Assembly (NCBI RefSeq): GCF_954871325.1
Contig: NC_088777.1
Location: 14,857,366 to 14,921,365, forward strand
DNA: 64,000 bases
Direction of reading: 5' to 3'
Source: Gordionus sp. m RMFG-2023
Taxonomy: Eukaryota; Nematomorpha; Gordioida; Chordodea; Parachordodidae
A program made the translations under genes and the position numbers. Shown one piece after another: positions 48,201 through 60,100 of the stretch (position 1 is the stretch's first letter; every line of letters begins with the position of its first letter). The notes beneath the pieces are model-generated. The model made no database searches and had not been told where the DNA came from. It was given only the letters and a program-made list of their open reading frames with translations.

Positions 48201-51200
48201 AATCTTTTTAAAATTTAACATTATAAATTTTAATATACTTAATAGCAGGGATGTGAACCTGGACCCGGACCCTGAACCCTCGTATTTTGGCTGAACCCGG
48301 ACCCGGACCCTTTAAAAAGTGGAGGGTCCAAGGGTTCAGGGTGTTAAAAATTTTTAACATAAAATTTTTTTTTTAATTTGTAAAAATATAATTTTTAAAA
48401 AATAATATAAAATATTTATAATTTTATTAATTTTTAAAAAAATAATATAAAATTTTTATAATTTCATTAATTTTTAAAAAATAATATAAAATTTTTATTA
48501 ATTTTTAAAAAATAATGTAAAATTTTTATAATTTTATTAATTTTTAAAAAATAATGTAAAATTTTTATAATTTTATTAATTTTTTTCGTGGAATCTCCCT
48601 AAAATAGTCACTTTAAAACTATAATTGATAAAGCAAGGGATGTTGTAAAATATTTAAGAACTCCCACAATTGTTAGAATATTAAAATCCATGAAAAGGTA
48701 AATGGCAATTTTAGATTGCACAACACGTTGGTCCTCTATGTGTATGATGCTAGAGCGATTATTAAGTTTGAAAGATTTCTGTAATGATTTTATCATAGGA
48801 GCATGTGAAATCATTTTTTCAGAAGATGATTAGAATCAAGTAAAAGAGCTTACTAGTGTGCTGGTTCCTTTAAAAATAACAACATTAAGAGTGCAAGCTG
48901 AACAATTATGTTTATCGGATTTTTATGGCATATGGTTAAGATGTCGATTAAAGTTAGGGAGATTAACAAGTTCTTTTTCAAATGAAGTATTAGAAAATAC
49001 GAAAATAAGAGAGCAACAATATTTATAAAATAGTGTTGTATATGCTTCGATATATTTAGACCCGCAATATCAGGTTTTATTAAGTAGTGAGCAAAAACAA
49101 ATGGCTATAGACCATCTTGAAGATTTATGGCATACCCTAAACTCTATTATTAAACAATACATTGGTGGTTACAACAATATCTACTGGTTGTAACGATAAC
49201 AATGATAATGACAACGATATTGATGATCTGGAAATTTTACTATTAGATAGAGAAAAAAAATTAAATTATCATCTGATAGAAAGGAGCAAAAAATATCTAT
49301 TGTATCTTTAATAGAAAAGTTCTCGGAAGTTATGAGAATAAATAGAGATGCAAACATTTTAAAATTCTGGGAGGAAAATTCTTCAATATATCCAGAATTA
49401 TATACCTTTTCTAGAATCGTCATGGCTGTACCGGCGACACAAGTACAATAATTTATGTATTATAAAAATGACTATCTATTTTAGGTAAGCGTAGAACGTG
49501 GATTTTCATCGTTGATTAATTTACGTGGAAATCTGAAGGATGATATTTTAGAAGATATCATGATTGTGCGATTGAATAAAATATTTAAAATATAAATTAT
49601 CTCATTTCGAATTATAAATGTGTATATATTGAAGTATAATAAAAAATGAATGAAAAAAAGTCTTATTTTTGAGTCATTATTTTTATGTTTCCTCTGAACC
49701 CGGACCCGAACCCTGGACCAGGGTCCTTTTTAAATTTATTACCGGACCCGGACCCTTTTTTTTTGTCGAAGGGTTCACATCCCTGCTTAATAGCTCAAAT
49801 TGTCTCAAATTTAAAACAGATTTGAAATAAATTTATGATTTGCAATATAACCACAGAGATGATTAAAATGATAAATAATTATATTTTGCATGAAATTTTT
49901 TTTATAAAATATAAATTTTAAATTTATGTATAAATAAATTCATATCAATATAGTTCTTCATCTATTTTCTAATTCTTTCATTGAATTTTTTTTATAAGAT
50001 GCCAAAAATTCAAATTAATTGTACAAAAAAAAATATATAGATAAATTATCTTTAAAATATTATTTTTAAGCATTTGAATTAATTCATAGAATAATTTTTG
50101 TCGAAACCCAGGATGGCCGAAATAAAATACCACTTCTTTTTGGATAATTCGTATTTACATATATTTCAAAAAAAATATCCCACAATTTTTAATAATTATT
50201 TATTATAATCTAAAGGTAAACAAAATATGTATTGCTCAAATATAATTATATTTTAAGATTAGCCATTTAGGTAAAAAAAATTTCTTATTGTTTTTTGCAG
50301 CTTAAATAGGGTGGGTACTGATTTTTAGAGGGTAAAGTAGAATTTTAAGAAGGGTATACATCTAGTAAATTTTCTGTCATGTAGAAGCATCTATTGCATA
50401 CTATTTTTTGTCATTAAATTAATGTCGATAGAGAAAATGTACCTTGTTAAGGAAATCTGAGGAGGAAATGTTAAGGTGCCTATGGATAGCTATGGGATCG
50501 GAGTCTCTTGTTTTAACTTACTAAATCAGGCCTGATTCTAGCTTTACTCATTGGACAAAAATATTGGAAGGGGAGTTAAAAAAAATTTTAACATCATAAA
50601 ACGAATATTTGTTATTTGAACATAAAATTGGAATAACAATGATTTATTAGAAAAATGCCAATATTTAAATATAATTATGATCAAATATGTTTATAAAATT
50701 AGATGGAAGATGAGAATTTACTTATAACTTTAAAGAAATTAGTTGATTTAATGATTTTACAAATAATATGTATAAACGTTGATTCAGTTTAATTGTGTTT
50801 GTATTGTATACTTGTTAGGGATTTAATTATAAAATATATGAAATTAAGAAAATATTTATAACTATAATACAATTGATACTATGTATGATCAATGATTGAG
50901 CAGTGTAAAATTAATAAAAGTAAAGCGTAAATATAATTTTCGAGATATATTTCAAAATGCCTTAAAAACATTTCCATTTTCATTCCTAATAAAACCAAGT
51001 TACCCTTTCTTATATAACTATTCGAATGTTTATCTGATTTAATAATTCCCTTTAATGATGAAAAAGTTGACTAACAACTTGGCGTGGATGATCTAAACTG
51101 AAGTCATAAATTTGTAATACATTTAAAAATGCATTTTTGTATGGTTATAAAGATTTGCCAAAATATGATGTAATATAATCTTTATAATTTTCTAAACTTT

Positions 51201-54200
51201 TAATAAATAACTTTTTAACAGTCTCTTCATTTACTAATCACTCTTAAGTAATATTGTTATCCAAAAAGGTAATATGTATAAAATGGTCATTTGTTAATTA
51301 GTTTATATAAAAAAAAGTTGGAAAAATCTTTTGGTCTTAGGATCCCCTTCTTCCGGGTATACTGCAATTATCATGTTTTTCAAGGCCCCTTTTTCAGGAA
51401 CTTTCTTCCAATTGTTTTGGTTATAGATCTTATAAAGAAAGCAAAGATCTGTTATTAATTATTCAACACATTCGTATTTATAAAACTTTTAAAAAAATCT
51501 TCTTTAGTCATTGCAGTTTTTTGAGTGATGTTGGCCTATTTGGTAATACCTGATTTAGATCAGTTGGTTCTAAAATATTTGAAATAAGAATAACTAAAAG
51601 ATCTAACTTTTTTTTTGTTTTTAGAAGTTCAGGCTCATTTTCCTTCTGGATCTTTCCAAATCATTTTCATCTTCATCCACCAAATTAACTATGATTTTTC
51701 ATTACAATATGGGGTGCAATTGGCGCTATTAGGTATTTCAACTAGTGTTGTTAAAAAGGATTTATAAAAATGGCCCGATTAAATATTAGTCAAAATAATA
51801 TTATGTAAGCTTGGAGATTTTGCTCATTGGGCAAGGCTTGAACCTCAATTTCGAGATTCACATAATATTATTAACTAAAATCTTAATCGAGCCGTTTTTA
51901 TAAATCGACTAAAATCGAGCTTATTAGCAACTAATTTCAGCAGACGTGAATTGATTTTTTTTAAACTGATAATAATTTGAACAGCAATTATTTTTCTCCT
52001 ATTACATTCTTATTTTAAAAAATTTCCAGAAACCAAACGAATTTCAAAAAAAATTGGGAGGGGGGAGGAGGTGTAAATATTATTTTATTTATTTGGGGGG
52101 AGGGGGGTGGGTAGGCTTAGAATCGGGCCTGAATTAACTTAAACATGTATTACAATATTATTCTACAAATTTCATTCATTGCATAAATTGGAATATTAGT
52201 AAGGATCCCTTTTCTTTCCATCTAAACTAATTACAATTATTAAAAATGAAAAATAATAGTAATATTCATATATTGCCAAGGTAACATTCATGATTATTGA
52301 TTGGAGCCTATCCATTTTCTGGATCAATTTACCCATACACTTTTTGGTATAAAATATAGACTAAAAATATAAAATATGAGATATAAATTACAGACTAAAA
52401 ATAGGCGACATCGGGCTTTTAGATATAATATTTAGTTTCGTTTAGATAATTAAAAAAAGCAAAACAATTATATATATTAAAAATAGAAATTATATTATAT
52501 CCTATACTTTATCGCTTATTGATGTTTATTGATTTTATATCTCCCATTTATTCGACCTAATAATCTAAAAATATAAAGATGAGCTCTTGAAATGAAACAT
52601 TATATCTCTTGAAAAAACATTATTAAAATATTATTCTAAAACATATAATTAAATATTGTTTTATAACAATATTGTCTCTATATTATAATGTTAAAAATTT
52701 TTAATTCATGTCATGAAAATTTTTACTTTAGATTTATCACTTCAAAAACATTTGGGCCATTTATATCAAGATCTCACAACCCAACCTGTGATTTTGATGG
52801 TGTGAGATTTCGAAATTTCACATATTACTTTCACACGTTACACCGGTCTTCCTTACACAATAATTTTTATTTGCCCCTTTCCCATTTTTTAAATATTTAT
52901 AGTAAAAGTGGGTGGCGGCCAGACCCGAAAGCTGCACGTCGGCCAAAAAAATTTTCGGCCAGAACAACTGCAAAATATTTTCACGGGTCGCTGAAGTTCC
53001 TAAATGAGCGCCCCACTCTCACAGAAGCAGAGTCCTAATAAGAGTTTATATATAAGTAATTTTGACCTTTTTATTTTTTTGGTAAAAGAGGGTAAGATTT
53101 TGAGGGGGGCATATTTTCGAGGGGGTAATATTGTCATTGATTTCGAGGTAAATATGCAAATTTTCGTCTCCCCACCCTCTCCCAATTAAAATTCCTAGTT
53201 ATGGCCCTATTTCTATTAATTATAATTTTAAGACAAAATAATATTTATATTATGAATTCAAAATGTATAAGCAATACGATTTCGCTGAAAATACAAAAAT
53301 GCGAAACTAAATGACTTGTGAAAATTCATAACACAGGCCCAAGATTTAAATAATCGTTCGATAACAATATTTGTTGTTATTTCCTCGTTTTGATTATATG
53401 CCATATAAATATAACACAGATGATATGGCAATAAATGGGTATTTTATAATGAACATAATGACATGTGAAGTGTTATTATTTTACCCAACACTAACCAGAT
53501 TGATATTACGATAATAACATGTTAACTTAATAAATTAAGTAAATCAACTCCGACTAACCCTATCGTTCGCGTTCGATATCGCCATAGTATCTTTGCCATG
53601 TCTCCCTGCCTCTTCGAAACCTTTTCCGTAATGCTCTTCCTCGTTTTCCTCATAAACGGCTTCGTTGTACTCGTCGTACATGTCGTAGTAAAGATTGTTC
53701 TCTTCCCTATTAGGAGAAGCGGGGGATGTTAAAAGAGAGCGCCTTTCCGTGCTCTCCCGGACGTCTCGTACACCATCCAGTAGGCAACGGTTGGCCTCGA
53801 TAAAGTCGTTATCCAATGCGTCGGGGATTTGAATGACGTTATTGTCGGATGGATCGGAATTAAGTCGCGGGTGATCACCTAGGTAAGCGAGTGCTGTTCG
53901 AACCCGGTCCGAGAAGAAGGGTATCACTATATCGTATATACGTTTAGAATATTTTTAAAAATCGAAAGAACGGAAGGTTAGTGAACGGCAGGAAATAAAA
54001 GAATCAAATCGAAAAGAAAGATAAAGATTTTACAATAAAGTTTTAAGTAAAAAATTGATAATAGAAAAAGATGTTGTCTCACATTGATTCCTAAGCGTAT
54101 CGACGCAGCCAAGGACCCTGTCAGCGTGGGCCCCTTGTTGAGCGCCGTCCATTTCGGCGCTAACAACCTCACATACCCTCAGAGTCCGACCCCGGATAGC

Positions 54201-57081
54201 GCCGGCTGATCGGTCCAACCGGTCTGGATCCGCGTTTCGGAAAGCTTGAATACAGGCATCCATGTCTTCCAGTATGTGGTTCTCTGGTAAGTTATTTGTA
54301 GGTGGTGAATTAGAAATATATTTTATTTTCTTTGTATTATTTTAATCTTTTTATATTCTTACTCTTATTTGTAAATAAATTGTATTTTCTTTTTTATTTT
54401 CTTTCATTTTCTATTTTTTCAAAAAAAAATTGGCAAAAAAAGTTTAAATATTATTTATTTTATTTTTATCTGCCAAGATTTCCAAATATTACATGTAAAC
54501 CGAATTGAATCTCCTCAAATTACCAGAAACTGCCAAAAAGTCCTGAACCGTTGTTATATCATCTACGGCCTCAGTCAGAATCCTCACTTGGGTTTGCCAG
54601 GCTGTACTGAAGGCCTTGAAATTTTCCTTGGCTGGCTTCGAATTGGGTCGGAGGGCCACGATTTTGGCGGCGTTCACAACTTGTGGGTACAGGCTCGTGA
54701 GTTCCCGGGAGGCAAGCCTAACCAATTGAACCCCTTCTGCGTGGGTGGACAGAGAACAAGCCAGATCCGCTACCTAATAAATTATACAAAAAAAAATAAG
54801 ATTTGTGCTTGCTTTTTTTCAAATTAGATGTATGCGCCCAGCCGATATTTTACTTTCCTTCATAATTACAATTTTTCTTTCTATCTCTAATCCCCCCCCC
54901 CCTTACCCTTTTTGCATATTATGTATACGCATTAAAACTAGGTTTTATATTTTATAAAAAAAACCTGAATAAGCTTTTTGGCATGTTCTTCAAACAAATC
55001 ACAAGCCCTCTTAATTTCGGCCTCGCTTCCGCCTTCCGTAGCAGCTCGCGCTAAAATTAGAAGAGGAACTCCAGTTTCGAGGAATGAATCAGACACGTGA
55101 TCTACAACGGCTCGCTTAAGTTGGGCTTTCAACTCTTCGGCAGTGCGGTCCAGTTTTTGGTTGTTCTATGAGATGTATATTTTTAATAACGCAGGAAGAT
55201 TAGGGAGGTGTATTAGAGACGAAAGAAAATAAAATGAAGGAAGAAATTAGAAATAAATAGAGAGAAAAAAAAGGAGGAATAATATAAAATAAAAATTGAA
55301 TGAATGAATAAAAAGAAAACTATTTTATTGCTGTTTAGATAAAAAAATTTAAAAAAATTATAGGAATAAAAAAAAGAAAATATGATTAACCTTATCGCCG
55401 TCCTCCCCCATAAATTCGGTCAGCAATTCTTGCAAAGCTTCCCTGACCCTGTCGCAACCTTCCAGAATTCGATCCCGAGTTTCGTCCCTGGTGGAAGGTG
55501 ATTGAGCTATACCCATGGCGCCCGATATAATATCTTCAAGCGTTGATTGTAATTGATAGTGTGCCGATTTGTGAGGAGTTTTAACCGATGTTATAACCAG
55601 GTTAGGAGTGACCGAGATTTGTTGCTATTAGATATATATATATATACAGGTTGGCAAGATTAAATAATAAAAATCCAGATTTAATTTAATTCTCTTTATT
55701 TAGGTTTGCTTATTTTAATTTTATTATAAAATTTGATTTAAACCAAAAAATTCCTGATTTAATCAAAAAATGGTTTATATTTATTTTCCCTAGATACCTA
55801 TATATAACTCATAACATAATCCAATAGCGAATGAAAAATGAGGGATTTTAAGAATTGAGTAAAAATGGGCAATGTGGTATTACAACAGTTTTCTATTATT
55901 TTTACACAAATCTAATAAAATATTTACATTATTCTTAGGAATCTTTATTAGCTCAACTTAGTTGCGCCAGGTATTTTTATATTTTTTTTGTTCATTTTCA
56001 GGAGTAAATATTATGGTATTTAATATTAAATAAAATCATGTGTAATTGTAAACTTAAAAATTTTATGTTTACGTTAAATTAAAATCGAGTGGTATACTCG
56101 TTAAGAAAATCTAATAATTTTAATCCAGACGCTTCAGTGTTTTTTAAACTTCATTAAAGATATAAACAGTTACCTTTCTATCAATCATTAAAAAATAAAC
56201 AGTTTTCGAAAACACTCCTGCTTTAAATAAGATTCGAACTTAGGAGATATACCTATATATTTATTTCATAGCTGGTTGTGAAGGATTATCTCTTGTCCAA
56301 AAACCCTTCTTTTTCAATTTTATTCCCATTAACATTCCTTTCTAACACATTTTCCCATATTTTAGCTCGTCCATCCCCTCAATAATAAGTATCATCTAAC
56401 TCCAGCTGAGTTGAGAATTCTAAAGCATTGACCTTATAATCAAGCTCACAAAAAAAATAATCATCTACTAGAAAAGAACAAAAAACAAATCGCACCTAAA
56501 CTTTGAAACAGAATTACCCAAATACTAGAACATCTGGAATGGTTTATTGACATAGACTACATCATTTACCTTCTATTTCTGACCATATTAATCAATAATC
56601 AGGCAAAAAATTCTATTGATCAAACAAAAAGTAATAAAAATTTTAAAGAAAATAATATAGATAGAAAGGGTAGTAAAATGAAAATAAACTTGAAATCGCT
56701 CAATAGCAGCGGCCAAATCTCCTATCTTCCCGCCAGAACTTCCTCCCTTGTTTCCGTTATTTTGATCATCGTTCCTATCGTGAGATCCCCGATTTGGCGG
56801 TAGTTTGCGTGAAAGGCTTAAATTCTGAAAATTTTCATCGCAACTTTCGCTGGAATCCTCTTCCAGAAAGCGGGTCATCTTGTCTATCAAATCTATGGCT
56901 TTTAACATTTCGTCCAAAACGTAGTCCCTGTTAGACTTAGCTGCACTGATCTCGGGATGTCTCAAATAAGCCTTTTTTAGAAAAATATATCAAAATCTCT
57001 TTTTTTTATTATATCAATCAATCTGTCAGTCTGTTTTTTTATTTTCGTTTTTTATCCTTCTATCCATTTTTTTTTCTTTTT

Positions 57082-57178
<97 letters not shown>

Positions 57179-60100
57179 TTTCTTTATAAAGTCATGAATA
57201 ATTTGGTTGAAAGATTTTTCGCTAAAGTTAGTTAATCTGAGAAGTTGTTTAGTGTATATTTGGCAAAATATTTTTTAAAATTTAAAATATGCATTAATAA
57301 AAAATATAATTGCCGTTTTAATTACAAACAAAAAAAACTTAATTATTTAAAATATGGAAGATTTTAAAGGGAAAAATTAAGAAACTAACCTTGGTAGTTG
57401 TAAACAGCATATCCCGATTCTTTTTAAGGGAGGCGCGGGCCGAAGCCATGCAGTCCCTAACCTTGGGATTTTTAAGATCTTTTTGCCTTTCCCCAACTTT
57501 TTCGTATAAATTTTGGATGTTTTGACCTAAAATGGCGAATCTGTCGATAAATTCTTGTTGAGTGCTAACGGTTCTCATGTGTTGTAAATCTTGTTCCACC
57601 TTTTTTAAAAAAATACGCATTGTTCAAAAAAATGAAGTTGTAAAATGCAGGTAGGAGGTCCCAATCATATAGGTAGTAGTTTTATTTAGAAAAATAAAAT
57701 AATACATGTTTTTCTTACATTGAGGTTTTTAGTTTCTAGAAAATCTTTGCGTGGCTTGGTTCGGATATTGATGATTTAAAAAAAATGACTATAAAATAAT
57801 AACATATGAGATTTGCAATGTGAATGCCGGAAATGATCGGTTAGGCTTAGGCCATACCAAAGCGTTCTAGCTGAGCGCATAGGGGTTTAAAAATAACAAG
57901 TCAAAAATCGAGCGTTGCAAAAATATCATTTCAAAAAATTTGGACATTTCGAGAGTTTGCCATTTTAAAAATTTTATAATCTACTTACTAAAGTGTACAA
58001 ATTCTAAATAATTTCCATATTTTATTAAATATATATTATATTATATATTTATAACTAGATATTTATCGTTTAATTTTTTTTTATCTTGCCTACCAAACGT
58101 TCGAATGTCAGAAAGCTCTACCTTGCGATTTTAAATTTCAACAAAATAACCATATAATTTTGATGAAAATCTTAATAGCCAAAGAGAGCTTCATATTAAA
58201 AAAATGATTATAACATTTTTTTAAATTATTGCATAAATTCAAGAAATTATACATTATGCTAAAGGGTTTCAGTTATAAATAGAATCAATTTATCAATATT
58301 TTAATAAATATATTTGAATAAGATACTTTTTTGAGTCTTTTAAGCAGATTATACATATCAACCATATCCGCAACGATCAGTAGCCTGGTAACAGATGAAA
58401 GTAAGGCTCTAGCAGATTTAACCATAGATGCCCTCTTAAGTGAACTGCAGGGATCGTCGGCAAATTCTCGAGATGCCTCACTCATTATTTGACCATTTAA
58501 TTTTACCTAATTTAAAAAATACAAATTTATATAAAAGAAAAACAGCCTATATATAACCTAGAGTTAATTAAGAATTTAATTTGAGAGGGATGGGATGGGG
58601 AGCTTGATTCAGTTTAAACGTGTTAACTATGAGTAAGACACTGTATATTAACACCAGCCAGCGGTTGTGCAGGAAAATTGGCATGCAATTAGGATAAGAG
58701 TTATATAGAATATGAAGCATAATAAATTTATTTATAAGGTAAAATATATTAGAACAAAAGAATAAAAAGGTTAGTAGAAATTTATTTAACCAGATAATTG
58801 GATTTGATTTTAAGATATTTTTAAAAAATGATCTTGTCATTAGTAAGTTTTATGAATTTTTTCATGTTGATATTTATATCCATAATGTCCAAGATCTGCA
58901 AGACCAAAATGATTTATAGTTGCCATATTAATTATTTTTCCAGTTATTATTTTTCCCCCAGTTTCGATTTCCTCAACATAAATATTTTCTCATTATTAAT
59001 TTTAGGTCATAAAAATTTCTATTAATATTAATGAAACTTGTAGTTGTCATTTATTTTATTATAAGTTTATTCTTTATAATAAAATTAATTAATTCAATTA
59101 AAAAAATTTTAAAGTAGATGCTCTCTTCTACATTTGTTTAGAAATTATTAGATGATCTTTTTTTCTAATTATCAATTTAGGGTTAAATGTTGGTTAATTT
59201 TTTTTAAATTATAAATGTCAATTATTATTTTGGGTAGTGATCTGCATTCGGCTTATTATTTTAAGCCCAGCTCGGCCCGAAATTTTTTTTACTTATCTAG
59301 AAAAGCCAGACCTGGAATAAAAATTATTTGTTTGCCCGGCCCTATCCGAATCTATTTAAATATAGAAAAATTTGATATTTTTTATTGTAAAAAAAAATAT
59401 TATATAAATAGAATATATTAGGGCCTTATTTCTTGCAAGAATTTTATAATATATCAATTTTGACAAAATGTAATGATATTATGTTTAAAAATTTAAGCTC
59501 GACTCGTCCCAGTTTTTTTTAAAAAATTTTAGGCCCGATCCAGCCCGAAAATTATTTTTAAAAAATAGTCCGGCCGTGATTTAGAGAACTCTAATTTTGG
59601 ATATTGGCCATTAGTTAACATTAAATTGAAAAGTGCCTCCTCTGACTTGATTATCAACCCTCTCAGAAGCGTTAATATGCCATCATTGTCCTGACATAGT
59701 CTAAGTGGCTTCATAGTTGATTCCCAACCATTAGAGTTGTTTAAAAAGTTAAGTATGTAAGAATCTTTTTAGACAATGTGGAAAAAAAAATTCAAAGCAT
59801 ATAATATCATGTCAGTTATGACAAAATAGAGAATTGAAAATAAAATCATAAATTGTTCTATTTATATATTGAATTATATTTAATACATGTAAAATGTGGC
59901 CAGAATAAATATCCCTGAAGATATTCTAAGGAATCTGACCCCGAAGGTAGGGTATTGGACCTTAACATTTGCATATAATATGGAGTATACATATTACACT
60001 TTAAGTCACCCAATTAAAATAAGTTTATGCACTAAGTTACACAATATTTAACCCTCTGCTCCAGTGGCGTAGCCAGGAATTTTCAGCTGCGGGGCCAACT

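Larger units (their letters stand above)
48077..52844. mobile_element. Large TIR element around the hAT insertion
   Basis: The 16-bp terminus GGTGTAACGTGTGAAA (48077-48092) recurs exactly inverted at 52829-52844. Subterminal copies of GTGAGATTT and CAAAATCTCA occur near both ends. No target duplication is obvious. The inside is AT-rich and holds the hAT at 48246, a LINE scrap and a MITE. The two TIRs could alternatively belong to two short related elements. Confidence 0.5.

Noticed and set aside
48378-48590. CRISPR-like array of repeats
   Set aside because: Units are contiguous tandem AT repeats without unique spacers, inside a eukaryotic transposon.
52688-53189. 116-codon and 61-codon frames on both strands
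   Set aside because: They lie in the terminus and debris of transposons in alpha-catenin intron 10, with no alpha-catenin homology.
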